From assembly GCA_000711775.1 (NCBI GenBank), contig ARYC01017767.1:47000-110999 (forward strand): a stretch of 64,000 nucleotides of DNA. The letters run 5' to 3'. Positions within the stretch are counted from its first letter, which is position 1. The number at the start of each line of letters is the position of its first letter. Below the pieces are notes generated by a model that saw only the letters and a list, made by a program, of their open reading frames with translations, had not been told where the DNA came from and searched no databases. Of this stretch, positions 29,068 to 42,800 are shown in pieces. Made by a program: the position numbers and the translations under genes. Origin of the DNA: Oxytricha trifallax (lineage: Eukaryota > Ciliophora > Spirotrichea > Sporadotrichida > Oxytrichidae).

Positions 29068-32000
29068 TCAGCTGGCCTCATTTACTATTATATGGGAGCA
29101 GGGCATGATTTAAGGGTTAAACGCAGCTGGAAATTCCTACCGAATCTTTTCTATTTTATCTTGAGATATTTATTTACTTATTAAAGACTCACGGTCACTT
29201 CCATTCCGACGAGACTCGTAAGGCTTAGGTTTCATGTAAAAAGATACTGGAATTTTTACTTTTTGAGATTAATTGTTAAATAAGAAACTTTTCGATTGAA
29301 GAATTACCTCGACATGAAAGTTTGATTTTATTACTTGGCCATTGCATGTTGCTATGTCAAAGCATTTTATCCCTTATTGAACTTGAAAAATAATGAAAAT
29401 ATATAGGATGAGGCTTTTCCATAGGATTCAAATAAAAATATGAATATCAAACTTAAATCTCATCTTACCCTTTCAGTTGAACCTAGCCAGGCCTTTTAGG
29501 TGCTTCATAACCATTAATATTTACTCTTTTTCTTTATTAAATCGATATCATTTCTTAATTCTTTAGCAGCTCATTTCTCTCATTTTGAAGTTAGATAAAG
29601 TATTCCTACTTAGCCAAAGCCACACTTTGATTGTAGTTTTTTATGTCAAAAATAAGAGATTCTTTTTATCGAAAGGGTTTAGGGATACTTTAAGATATTA
29701 TTTCACCTGAGATTTTCTCATAAACTTTATCTGACTAAAAAAATTGAAATTAAATGAAAAGTTAATCCAATGGAATAACATTTTAGGGTTTAATTATAGT
29801 TTTTAACAATATGATGCTTATTCTCATATAAAATATAATACACTGCTTTTTATCTGACTGATAAGATTGTACACTAATCTCAACAATCAAAGAAGCCTTG
29901 ATAACCTCCACATACTAGTACATATTAAGAAAATCAATAAAAATCTCTATATTTTCATTTGGCTCAAAGACTGTCTTATTCAAGCTAACCATGGCTTCAG
30001 TGGGTTAAGTCCTGCAAAACAAACAATTGTAGTTTATAAGAGAAAGTTTATAAGTGCTATCAGGGTGTTCTATGTTTGGTAAGATTTGGCCGGTTTTGTT
30101 ATTTCTGATACCTAATCCTTGTTAAGCTTAATTAACAGTCTTAACATGTTTATATACGAATATAGAATTAAAACCACCAAATCTAATAAAAATATTTTTT
30201 ATAAAGCCATTTTCTTCATCAGGTTTTTATTTTTGGAAGACTGATAAATAATGATTTCATCAGACTTCTTATTAATTTTATCGTTATAATTTCCCACACC
30301 AGTATCAGGTGCTATCGCCAGCATGTCTAAGTCTTTTTTATTTTTATTTCCAGAATACTTCTCTGGTTTATTGAGACTACTATCATCGTACATTTCACTG
30401 TCTTATATGACTTGCTTCCCTTGGCTTTTCTTTATTCGAGAGAGAACTTTTTATTTTTTTTATATTTCTGGTTCTGGCTCTATAAATTTATTTACAATAA
30501 ACTCTAAATTTTTATATTTAAGTAAAACAGTATTTTATCATAGTAAAAATAATAAATAAAAAGAGCTCTAGTTACAGAATATTAATTTCCTTAGAATAAA
30601 TCAAGCAAGGTTCTATATCATCAAAGAAAACCGTAACTGAGTATTTTACTTAATAATTTTCTCCGTTTTTGTTAATAAATTGGAACGTACTTGGAAGGTC
30701 TCTTTTATGTGGAATCGTGAAAGTAATTGTGCTTTTATTAATAATTGATATTGATAATAAAATATTATGGGATATGATAATATAAATAATATTACTACAA
30801 AGTAAAGGGGAATTCATATTGCCCTGCAGGCACTCTTCCTCCTCTAAATCTGAAAATTTTCTGCTCTTAGCTGAACCAGCACTGTACAATTTAATCTTCA
30901 GGGTTTCTGAGTTGATCTTCTACGAAACTTGCCATTTTATGTATTTCCAGATCTTAAGCATTTGACATTTAATCAATTCCCATCATACCTGACAGTCTGT
31001 TACTTTTTACACTAAACAAATATCAATGTTTATTTCTTCTATCTAGTCGTTAAATATTCCTGAAAATCATGAGTTTAATATTCTAAAATTGAATTATTAA
31101 ATTAAACTTTTGTGGCTTTCTGCGAGAGAATTTTACTTTCGCACAGCTGGCTAATTAGAGTTATAATTCTACTTTTTTCCTGGTAATTTCAAAGGAGGGA
31201 GTGCTTCCTTATAGTATTCAATTAAATTTGTATGAGAAAGAGTAAACATAAAATATGTCTATTATACCCTTTGAGCTATATTCATTGGAAGGCTGTTTCC
31301 CACCATTACCCACTATTTTGAAATCAGGAAAACTCAGTCTCCCATTTTACTACTGCTATTACTACTCTGCATGACTTGACTAAGTTTAGTATTTACGAAA
31401 AATAGTTATTAATTTTCAAATGAAGAGGGAAAAGTTTAAAGTGTATTTATAGAAAATACTTAACCTGTCGTCTTTATAATTTTGATTTTATCCACTCTTG
31501 CTGGTGTATTATTTTTCTAACATAGGCGACTACTGTGGCTGTGGAGGGCCTTAATTATTATTGCTCTGCCTCACCGGAGTTGACTACAGTAATTTACTCT
31601 GTTCGTTTTCATAGTGACTGAACTATATATATCTTAACTAATAACCCTAGAAAAATAACTTCCAATATTCCCATAAATGTATATATAAACATCTTAGATT
31701 ATCTGTCTCTCCCAATTTTATTCAAAAAACTATTAAATTGAACTCCATGATATTATCATAATTATTATTTCCAATTGAGTTGTTCTGCATAATTTTCCTT
31801 TCTAAGCGCTCACTGACTAATTCATAGCCCTCGAATTTAATCATTAGATTAGTCTGGAGAGATATGTTATACAATTCGAAGAACACTGACCCATTCACCA
31901 TCTCCCCTGGTAAGTAATAATCTTAAATTATATTATATTTGCCTGGCTGATAGAAATTCAAGAGAATTAATTTAATGCTCAATTTATTATACTAGAGAAT

Positions 32001-32460
32001 ACTGTTCACAAAGAAATAATTTATAGTTGGAGAGCTATGAATATGTATATAGTAATGATTATTCTAAGATCAAGAATAATATCTCATAAAACACTTCATT
32101 TTAATTAATTAATAATACTAAATTCTGTGTTACCAAAAGAAGTATTAAAATTTATTCTTAAAAATAAAATTCATAGTGGTATAAGCTTCTTGAATGATTC
32201 TCTGATTGATATTATTATTAGTCCTTATTTAAATTATATTGAAAATCTTTTTAAACTTAATAATCTTTATCGAGAACCACGAACATATAGCCTTCATTGG
32301 CTTGAATCATTGGTGAGTTCTCGTCAATGAAATTTTAGAATTCTTCCTGCTGCAGATAGTTCGGGAAATTTCTCTAATCTTGCTTTTGTAGTTGCTAGTT
32401 CACATGAGATGCCAACAGCTCACTATCAAGCACACTCGACATCACTAATTTTCCATACAT
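29068..32460 (-). CDS. Arrestin-domain protein
   Basis: Minus-strand gene from an ATG at 32,458-32,460 to TGA at 29,068-29,070. The N-terminal arrestin fold shows LPGEMVNGSVFFEL and NLMIKFEGYEL (~31,850), then VPAGQYEFPFTF joined to IPHKRDLPSTF (~30,830 to 30,690), the classical 'PAG-YEFPF-F-LP--LPSSF' element. The C-terminal arrestin domain shows NKTVFEPNENIEIFIDF and VEVIKASLIVEI (~29,950), and FDIATCNGQVIKSNFHVEVI with KVKIPVSFYMKPKPYES (~29,330-29,230). A long Gln/Asn/Ser-rich stretch separates early segments. Arrestin-domain proteins act as adaptors in membrane-protein trafficking. It is interrupted by several AT-rich IESs; the one at 30,720-30,805 has a readable pointer. Other junctions are only roughly placed. 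Confidence 0.82.
30720..30805 (-). other. IES with pointer AAAGTAA (arrestin-like gene)
   Basis: AAAGTAA at 30,720-30,726 and 30,799-30,805 flanks a 79 bp eliminated unit; joining gives YEFPFTFTIPHKRDLPSTF, restoring the arrestin motif. Confidence 0.85.
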
Positions 32461-32729
32461 TTTACCAATATTAAAAATATACGATATAAAATATATTATA
32501 TTAATCATATAAAAAAATAATGATAAACATCTTAATAATTATTCAACAATATTTGTAAATTTCTATGTAATTATGAGAAATATTATAATTATAGCATTTA
32601 TTTATAAATTTTTGCATTAATTTCAAATTTTAATTATATTTTAGGATCACTAACTCAAAATTAATATTTATTATTGATAATATTATAGTGTTTTTAAAGT
32701 GATAATAGAAATACAAATATTATTAAAAA
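32461..32729. promoter_or_regulatory. Divergent promoter region (inferred)
   Basis: 269 bp of AT-rich DNA between the start codons of the arrestin-like (-) and WD40 (+) genes. It must hold both 5' leaders and, in the soma, probably two separate chromosome ends. No specific element is recognised. Confidence 0.4.
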
Positions 32730-35700
32730 ATGAAAGGGAAGAAAATTTAAAAATACGCAAATATACATTAACAATTCAAGCCACTGCCCCCGGCACCACT
32801 TAAGAAATTAAATGGCATTAAGACATCTACTTTAAATACTGGCAAGGAACTTCCTTATGTAAGTATATAGAGAGACGAGTTAATAATTAAAGTTTTATAA
32901 AAATATGAGTATTTTTGTTGTTTTATTTCAATATTCTGATACCAAAATGATAATAATTTTAAAATTACTCTATAGTTTTCGTAAATGTTAAAAATGGTAA
33001 AAGAGGTAAAATTTATAGACTCTTAATAAATGGGAATAAAATGAATTAAAAGTAAAAATAAATAATGATAAGGAAGCATAAACTGAATAAACATAGAGAT
33101 TATCTTATTAACATTATTGTATTTTATAGATGTAATTAGAGAAAGTAATAGGTTTATCATCCAAGACCAACTCTTCTTTGGCTGTCAACCCCATAAATGG
33201 TGAAATTCTATAAAATATTAAATAATAAGTATAAATTTAAAGTGAAATAGCTACCACAGCTGGATGTATAATATGCATTTACAATCCCAAAGAAAATAAG
33301 TAAACCAAGTTTTTGTTTTCAAGACTTCAGAGATCTTTCTCTTGCCTCACTTTTTCACATAATGGCAGATATCTAGCAGCTGGAGAGGGAGCATTTAGAC
33401 AACCAGAAATTACTATATGGGAGATCTCACTGGATGGATAGTACACTGAAATCAAGCACTTAAAGGGACATAAATATGGCATTGAATCCATCATGTTCTC
33501 TCCTAATTTTCTAAAAATTATCTATAATATATATAGTCTAAATCATGGTAAGACAGAGAAAAATTAATGTAAATTTGTGTTACTTGATATCTTTGGGTGA
33601 TGCGAATGATAGAGGATTATTTGTGTGGGACTGGGAAAACGAGCAAAGAGTCACAAGTAATAAACTCGGAAAGCCCGTCAACACTTTCGCATTTGCTCTT
33701 ATTTAATAATGTTTTGATTGTATTAATTCACTTTTACTGCATTTAATGAAAGTTAATTATCTCAAGATGGGACATATTTTGTGACAGCAGGGTATCAGCA
33801 CTTGAAATATTGGTATTTCGATGATGATGGAAAAGTCATGAAATCAGATACTAATAGTGCAGCTAGTAAGGAAAGTATTATGGAAAGTAAGACAGCTGAT
33901 ATGACTAAAGTTATGGTCAAAGTTTTTGTGGGTGTTGCCAGTCATAATCTACTAGTCTATAATTAATATGTTTTATATAAACTTGGGCTTAGAATAATTG
34001 TATCATAAATAAAATAGATTTTGTAATTATCCTTTTGTATCTTAGATGTTTGACTAATGATTATTTGAATAAAAATGGAATCAGATAGATGAGATTAGGA
34101 AAATAAAATTTCATGTCAAATATTATATTATACGCTCTAGCTTAAGACGGTCACTTATATGTTTATGACAAGTTAAGAGCCCTGAAAAAATGGATGAACA
34201 TCAAAGTAGAAAAGGCTTACACCTGCTCCCTCAGCAATGGCTATATGTTCTGCGGCTGCTCCGATGGTTTTATTAGAGTTTTCGCAGCAGAGACACTCAG
34301 TCATAAAGTCACCTTCCCCAAACCCCCTCCACTGGGCAGTGCCAACATAGAATCAGGAGTGAAGAAGATTCGCATACCCTCATCCAAAGAATCCAAATTC
34401 GCTGATATAACAGGCGTCATAATTGATGAAGTGAATAAACGGGCGATTGTGTTATATAGCGACCGCATGATGTTCATTTGGGATATAAAAGAGATGGAAA
34501 AAATCACAGTATTCAAGTCAAATATGTATCATTGTGGACCTATTCATGATTTACAGTACCTACCCAATAGTATTTACTTTTATATTCTATCCTGTCTTAT
34601 TAAAAATATCATGAAAATATAAGGCTACTAATAAATTCGTTTATATAGTATTGATTTAGGGTACAAAGATGAAAATAGTGCAGTGAATCTATAAGATGAA
34701 TAAGCTCTCACTAAATTTATGACATGTTCCTCAGATAGAACTATTCGTTTTTGGCATTTTATTGATCCCACTGCAAGCTTATTTATATGTTCTACCCATT
34801 TCACTTATCTTTAATTATATATTAAGTCAATAATATTATGATAATCGAAAATATTTATACACAATAATAATGAAATAATAAGCTCATAAAACTAGCAATA
34901 AATAACTCAGGGATTAGTGAAAAATGCTTATTGCAAAGATATGAGCAGGATGATTTATGTGAACAGTGAGAATAGAGATCACTCAGTCGGGCAGTTTGAT
35001 CATTTTAAAATCAAGAATAATCGACTCAAAGAGGATGGTTTATGTATGTTAATTTTACTGTATTCATTTCATAATATTGAATAAAGAACAATTAATTGTG
35101 ACATAGAAAATGATAAATTTATGAAAGAAGATGGTACGATGGTAGACTAAGCGACGCTATCTCCAGACGATAAAGATATTGAACAGTAAGTTAGATGTGT
35201 GAGAATGTCACCTGATGGCAAACACGTGGCTTGTGGGGATTGGACTGGCAACATCAGAGTGCATGATGTTAAAACCCTAGATGAAATTCAGTGTATCCAA
35301 GCTTAAATTATACTTCAATATGCTTATTATCATTTCCAATTATATAAGTGGATTATTTTGTGGGGTTTTGGGTATTTCAAGTACAAATTCTATTTGCTTT
35401 ATAAGCTCATGAAAGTGAGGTGCTTTGTTTAGATTACTCCCCAATAATAGATTTGCAGGCAGGCGGTAACAGTCAGCAAAATACATCAGATAATCAGCAA
35501 TAACTACAACTTACCTCATCGATAAAATATTGGCTTGCATCAGGCTCAAGAGATAGACTCACCCAGATCTATGAGTTATCACATATTGTCTTAAATTTGT
35601 TATGAGTTTTTAATCATAAAAATATTAATATTTATCCTAGGAGAGTGGAACCTACGAAAATGTGACAATATTGGAGGATCACTCAAGCACACTGACTTCC

Positions 35701-38700
35701 CTCAAATTTGCAGAGGAAACCTCAACCAAGAACCAGAAGAGATTAAAGTTGATATCTACTGGTGCTGATAAACAAATGCTATTTTAATTATTTGTATCAT
35801 TATTATTATTTGTGAAAATTTTTATCTTAATATAATTAAAAGACATAAAACAAATAGTATTAAGAAACATAGATTTAAACATAGTATAGTAAAACGATGT
35901 GAAAAAGCTTTAAAATATGGTCACTGAAGATTTCTTAGTAGTCTAAAAGAAAGAATAGTGCAAGTATAAGAGTTTCTGCATATACATATTTATATGTCCA
36001 CTTTTTATTATTAAAAAATTCAGTTTTTTATTTTAAAGATAATAATAATAAGCATGGAAATAGCATAATAAGCAGGGTATATAGTAACAGGTCATGATAG
36101 ATTTATCCAAATGTTTTCGCTCTCAAATTGCGACAAAGTTATGGAAAAACGCATTGAAAGCTCCAGGAAATCTAACTTATTAAATTAGATATGACAACAT
36201 AAATGGGCTAAATAGTTATTATGACATTAAATCAGGGTCGATGGACCAGATAAGAGTGCTTACTGATACGAATGCAGGTGTTGTAATCTCCTCTTCCACC
36301 GATAAATACGTGACGGTTTACGAAGCAGCAACTGGCAATGTGATCTGTAAAACCACTTGTGGAGAAGTAACCACTGCTATGTGTCTTTCCACCAATATGA
36401 AGCACCTGATAACTACGAGCACAGACGGAATAATCTATGTGTGGAGACTGCCTGAGAATTTGGCAAAAGCGCTGTAAATATTGAAATAGGAGTAGAAGAA
36501 GAAGGAGGCTCTGATTATAGAGGAGGGAGACGATCAAGCATCAAGAGGCATTAGCATGGCCACTGATTTACACCAACAGTATCGTAAAAGTGATGTTTAT
36601 TACATAAGCCTATTTATTACCCTAAAATTGGTATTTTTGTGATCGAGCAATAACTAGCAGTTTAATAACCCTACGCAGACGATGAGTTCAATGACCTTGA
36701 GAATATCGCAGGGATTCAAAGTATAGGGTAAATTGAGAAAAAAGTGGGTGGAATAACTTTACCACCAACCACCACTAATCAGCAAGACTTGAATAAACTT
36801 GATCCACTTCGAATGAGTGAGGTTTTGGCACAAATTAGCAAAGCCACCGATAAGATTGATAAAATCTAAATTCAACCCAGGAAGAAAAACCTTTGTTTAT
36901 TGATGTAATTACTTACCCTAAAAATTACCTTGTGTTGGTTTATTTAATTAATTAACGAAGAAAATAGATGAAGAAGAGGAAGAGGAGGAGTTTGATTTCG
37001 GAGCAGGTGGTTCTGGTCATGATGTTAAAGATGAACAAGCTAATGCTAAAATAGATTAGACTCAGAGCAGTGGGCTTAATTCACTTGAATCTAGCCAGAG
37101 CAATCCGAAAAAGAACAGAAACAACTGGGGAAACAAGAAAGATCACTAGACGCCATAAATATAAATAATCTTACAAATAACCCTAAATCTGATAGTTAAG
37201 ATCCTTGTATTTTAATAAAAAACCAACTGATTACGGACATCAAAACACTCAAGACATGACCTTCGAATAGCAATAGGAGAGACTAAGAGAAATGAAAGTG
37301 AAGGAAAACAAGCTGCCCAGATGGGCTCAATCAGTCTCCGGAGACATTTTCAACTAAGAAAACTACGAAAGAACCACTCTGGCTTAAAAGAACAAAGGTG
37401 GCTTGGATGACATTAAAAATCAAATAATGCAGTAATTAGAGGCTAGTGATGGGAATCAGGGCTCCTCAGATGACATTGAGGAAGTGTTCTCTAATACTCT
37501 TGATAAGGCATATAATTATATATAAATCAATGTAGTATAACAATTTATATTAAAAAGTCTATTTTTTCAGATAAATGTTGTTAATATTTTACTGTATAAT
37601 TAGGAAGAAAATCAAAAGATAGTTGAATAAAAAGCATAAGAGTTGAATTAGAAAACTGTAGTAGCTCAGATTTAAATTAAAATTGTTATAACTTAAATTT
37701 GAAATTAAGAATCAAAAACAGTTCATTAATTCTAAATTACTATATATAAATATATAACAAATAAAAGCCAGTGGTGACAAGGGTGGAGTTGGTATGCACA
37801 GTCATGTGGCTTCAAATCAAGGCGTGCCTAAGAATGCGTTTTATGATCGTATCGAGGAAGACCTTGACGAAGACAAAAGATCTAATGAAGACTCTAAATC
37901 ACAGTAAGACTAAGAAGAGGATGAAGAAGAAAAGCAGATTAAAGAGCAGTTGTAACGTAGGCAATACCATAAATCAAGGATCTTGTTGGGTAAACATAAT
38001 TATAGGAAATTCTATACAAACTTACATCATACCTCATAACATTGCCTCGTAAATGTATTAAAATATGGGTCTTGATGATGAGGAAGATATGACTCCAGGA
38101 GGTGCACCTGGCAGCGACAGGAGAATACGCATGAGAAACAATGAGAGCAGAACCAGTTTGAGTTAACAATTTTTCCAGAGAAAGTTAGTAGGAGCATCCT
38201 CAGAGTAAAACCTCTTCAGAGGGCAGGGATTACACGAGATTTCACCTTTATAATAGCCATCTTAATAGCCACACAAGAGAGAAGTTTTGAAGGTAGAAGA
38301 TATATTCAATGAGGATGACGATAACGAGAGAGAATCAAAGAGTAAAAATCAGGTGATTTCTAGGAATAATCAGCCAACCAAAGTACTACAGCAATCTCAG
38401 TCATAGTTTATCAATCAAGGTCCCTAACTTGTCAAATCTCAAGTTGAGTCTGCCTAAATTAAGCCTGGTTAAACTTTTTCAAAACCATTGGCTGACACAA
38501 ACCAGTAATAATCTCAATTAAAATAAAAAGTAGACTTGGACATAGACCAGATGTCTCAGCAACAAGATTTGAAGCGATTAGCTCAGGACAAATACGAATC
38601 CCATAAGAAACTTATAGAAGAAGAATTCAAGAAGAAACAACGTGACATAGAAGAAAAAGCAAGAAAAGATAAGGAGGATATGGAGAATCAGCACGCTCTG

Positions 38701-39676
38701 AGAAGGTCTCAATTGGAGATTAAACAGAAGGAGAAACTTAATGAAATGGATGTGGGATCAAAGCCAAACATATAAATTTTAGAGGAAATTGAAAGCGATA
38801 TCAAGCGAGAAGAGGAAAAATTAGTCATAAAAAATAAGAGTGCTCTTGATAGGGGACTTATAATGTAATTTTCATTTTTTTCATGCTCTTGGTGGAAATG
38901 AGAAACAACAACATTTGAACTTTAAGTAATTTGAGTAGAAATCTCATAGTAACTCAAGATAATCTCCCAGATATGAAAATCTTAACACAAGTGATAGAAA
39001 TAGTATAGCGTTTTTATGTATGATATAGATTATATCAGTATTAATTTATACAAGAAACGATGATTAAATGATAGAAGAAGAATCAATAGTATAAATAAGG
39101 TCTTAAAACAAAAACACAATGTCTAATTAAGTGAATGAAGCAGCTGTAAACGCCACTATAAAAGCGGAAATGGATAAAATAAACAATTCACTTTAGAAGA
39201 TTACCCAATGTCTCAATGTAAGATTGTTAACTCAAAATATTTATTTCAATTTTATTTCCCACTAACCCCCTTATTTTAATTAATTTCATTGGTTTATAGA
39301 GTACTGGACCAGCCACTAGTTTAAGCAGTGCAGTGCGAGTGAGAGATGATGTGACTGAATCTTTGGGGAGGTCGATGAGTCTCTGGAACTCAATGATGAC
39401 CTCACTCAGCAATAGAACAAGCATCAACGTGAATTTTATATTATAATATACTACTATAAAATAAATACAGCGATAATTCAAGGTAATTTAAAATTGGCAA
39501 AGAATTTGTTACAATCACAGCAAATGTCTTCATTCGGATAAAGCGGCATCGACAACTCATCAATGGTTAATTAGTCATTTTTATCGCAGGTTTCAGTTAA
39601 AGATGATGCCAGAGACCTGCTGCAGAAATATTCTGAGTTGTTAATTGAAGAAATTGCTAAGAAATTGAATAAATGA
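32730..39676 (+). CDS. WDR62/MAPKBP1-type WD40 repeat protein
   Basis: ATG at 32,730 (MKGKKIQKYANIHQQFKPLP) to TGA at 39,674-39,676. The family signature is unmistakable in order: LEKVIGLSSKTNSSLAVNP, NGEI..AGC, IYNPKENKQTKFLFS, RSFSCLTFSHNGRYLAAGEG, FRQPEITIWEI, LKGHKYGIESIMFSPN, YLISLGDANDRGLFVWDWEN, GTYFVTAGYQHLKYWYFDDD. More WD40 blades follow: HLYVYDKLRALKKWMNIKV (34.17 kb), FMTCSSDRTIRFWHF (34.73 kb), MSPDGKHVACGDWTGNIRVHD (35.2 kb), AHESEVLCLDYS (35.4 kb) and STDGIIYVWRLPENL (36.43 kb). From ~36.5 kb an acidic, Gln-rich and coiled-coil tail follows, with a strongly helical stretch at 38.55-38.8 kb. Human relatives are MAPK scaffolds and centrosome/spindle proteins. Many short IESs; three have clear pointers. 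Confidence 0.92.
33200..33248 (+). other. IES with pointer GTGAAAT (WD40 gene), 42 bp
   Basis: GTGAAAT at 33,200-33,206 and 33,242-33,248. The unit is a multiple of three and has no TGA, so it could be mistaken for coding; joining gives NPINGEIATTAGCIICIYNP, as in the family. Confidence 0.85.
33505..33576 (+). other. IES with pointer AATTT (WD40 gene), 67 bp
   Basis: AATTT at 33,505-33,509 and 33,572-33,576; joining gives MFSPNLCYLISLGDANDRG in frame. Confidence 0.8.
33689..33744 (+). other. IES with pointer GCATTT (WD40 gene), 50 bp
   Basis: GCATTT at 33,689-33,694 and 33,739-33,744; joining gives VNTFAFNESQLSQDGTYFVT in frame. Confidence 0.85.
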
Positions 39677-39810
39677 TAGTAAAGGTTTTATTAATCGTTT
39701 AAAATGTGTGTGTTTATATAATAAAATAGTAATGTTTCAACAGTAAAATTCTAAATAAATCATTTTTCAATTATAAATACTAAAATTATAAAGAAATTAA
39801 GATTTCTCTA

Positions 39811-42800
39811 TCATAATACGCTCTTAATATAACTCATTCCCCTGGTACCATGAGGAGTATAATTTATAATAAAATCGAATAATTAAAAAATATAATAAAA
39901 ATAAAGTTTCAGTATCATTAATAGTAAAATTATTAGAGTGACCTGCCTCTTGATTGCATCCATGCTTTTTCGTCTATCTTTAAGTACATTAATCAACTGA
40001 TTCTTTTTTTATTTTAATTTCTTGACTTATTCCTGTGCTTAATGTGCCCTATCAATAAAATCATAAGCATTTTAACTATGAAAATATTGCGATATTACTT
40101 TATTGCATAATTTATTAGTAAATATATTAATTAGTATAAAGCATCTAAGTTTAAACCATTATCTTCGTCTCTGAGGGCAACTTCCTAACATACTCGTAAC
40201 ATCAATTCATTGTCACTTATGTCTCGAGAGACATCCTGCACTTCATATATTAATTTCTTTGTGTCCTACTGAGTTTAAGCCAAATTCTAAGATTATTTCC
40301 TGAATGTGTTCATTCCAAAACCAAAAGAACCTACTTGCTGTTGACTTGGTCTCGATTGTTTGTAAAAAATAATATTGAATTTCTAAATAAAAAGCATTAA
40401 AGGGAAATTATGTTTATTGTATATAAGGAGATTATTAAAGTTATATATATAATAATGTGATATGAGATGTTGTATAAAATAGAGACTTCACTATTTATAA
40501 ATAATAATTATAATTGTTTAGAATTAGAAATTGAAGATTTTTGACGATAATTTGAAGATGGTTTGGTCGCTGTATGTGAGAATGTTCTTGAACTTTACAA
40601 TCTTAAGAGTAAGCATTATTATTTAATTATTATTAATTCTTGGTTTGATTCAGTTTATCAACTGATTAAAGCAAGTTCAAGATACTTTCCTTTGGAGGTT
40701 TTTCCATACTTAAATGAAAAATAACTAAGTATAGAATAAAAACGATTGTATACTTTCTATTTTATGTTTACAAAATTAGCATACTTTTCTGCCTATTTTC
40801 ATAAAACTATCTCAAAATGTCTTCAATTGGCTTATTTGTTGTTGATGCCGCTGTGTTTTCAGATTATTACAAATTTGCAACAGATTCCTAGGTTTCTTAG
40901 AAACTTTTACGTCTGTGCACATTAACACCAGATTATGAAATGTTTTGTATCTAAGACTGATTCATATGTTTATTTTTTATGTTATTGTTGTAATTATTTT
41001 CATGTAGATTTACTTGAGTTTGAACTAAGTTTGAGATATGGCTGATTATTGATGAAAGAGATCGATCTTATATAATATCACAATGAATAAAATAGATAAG
41101 CCTTAGATTAAATATTATAATTATATTGTTTTGCAATAGCAGCTCTTCCTTGAATAAATCTGAATGCCTTATAATTTTCATAATTTTATCGCATTCTTCA
41201 TGGTAAATTTGAAATTCTCTCTCTAATTCTTAAATTTAATCTGCCCTCCCTTTCTTAACATAAGTTTGAACTAAGGCAAATGCTTATTGCACCTTCAAAC
41301 ACCATTAAAATTATTATAGAATAGAATAGTTAGGGTTAAGTTAATAAGGAGATATTCTGGGTCATAACATGACCCAATATTTACATCCTTGGGTCATGAC
41401 GTTGCTGGTGTGAGTGACGTGGCACATAAACTTGAGCCCCCAAAAAACCAAAAAACCCCACTTTTAAGGGAAAAGCTGGAAAACGACTAGCAATTGCTCG
41501 GCTCCTCTGTGCTCCTGACGTCCGCCATTCATCACTGTGTGGAATGCAGTCCCACTTCTTCCGACCCGCCTGCCTCCCTTCTTGCCAGCCTTGTTAGACT
41601 GTATCCACCCTGCCAACTAACGGCGTAATAGCAGGGAAATTGGCTCTCTAGAGCTCTCTCCATGAGCGATTGAACCCCGCTAGCTCGTTGTTATTTGCAG
41701 GTAGGTCTCTGGGCGCTCTCGTCTCCTGCATGAGACAGTATTAGGCTTATATGGTTCGGATTATCAAACCAAAAAGAATCCTAAATAGAAAGTAGCACAT
41801 ATGGGACACACAGTCATCTGAAGGCACTCCCTATTTAGTATCTTTTTAATTTAATATAAAATTATTATAAATATTGTAATTATTTGTAAATTTATAATAG
41901 TAAAAAAAATAGTTTATTGTTTTGTTTGCATTAAAATAACTATAAAGTTATAAATGAAAATCTTTAATATATGTTTATCTATTCTCTATTTTAGTATCTA
42001 GTAAATAAAGTAACTTTAAAATAATCATAATCTTACTTATATGTATATTAATTTTTCCAATGGAGATTTCAAATGATTGAATTTAATCTTAAAAATCATT
42101 ATACTTAATTTTATAAAATAATAAGAAAAATCAGATATTCTTTATTTAATTAATATTTTAGTAATAATTTTGACTAATAAAATTTTTTATTTTTATAACA
42201 AATATTATTATTTGTATATTTATCATTAGATATAAACTTAACCTTATTTTAAGTCATAAGCGCCACTCAATATGCTTTAATTATTTTGTTCATATTTTAA
42301 ATTGAAAATTTGAAACATCAATTCTATCATAATCTAATAATAATATTTCTATTTATAATGCTAATTAGAACTCTATCTACACATGAAAGCCAAAACAGTC
42401 CATTTAATTATCCCCTTGGTGCGATGACTTAATCACATATTTCAACACATTACTGTTTGAGATCCATCCACTTTTTATATTACTCTCTGCAAAAATCATC
42501 TGCCATCACAATGTAATCCAGTAAATTTTATGAGTGCTGTTTTTTATCAAGGTTTTACTATAGATTATCTTTTAAAGCTGTTAAACTTCTACAACATAGC
42601 ATTTTTCTCTCTTTTTTATAGAAAAATACCTTGGGTTCGTTGTGAATTTTACAAAGAGGAAGTTTAAGCTTTTAAGTTGACGTGGTCAATAAGGTGTTTG
42701 GGGAAATATCGATATTTAAAGAGTTTAGATTTATGTCTCTACCTGTGTTATTTCATAATACTAATTAATTAATTATTCAAAACTGCTAAAATTAATTTTT

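Noticed and set aside
32127-32330. 67-codon plus-strand ORF
   Set aside because: Antisense to a better-supported ciliate-code frame of the arrestin-like gene, which begins at 32,460 and continues into recognisable arrestin sequence.
32860-33125. Spliceosomal intron in place of an IES after the first WD40-gene segment (…TATGTAAGTATA…)
   Set aside because: It begins GTAAGT, so an intron is possible, but I could not establish either an AG acceptor in frame or a frame-consistent pointer, so I left the boundary undefined.
41436-41460. Telomere end at CCCCCAAAAAACCAAAAAACCCC-like run
   Set aside because: Not a true C4A4 repeat; kept only as a degenerate resemblance.
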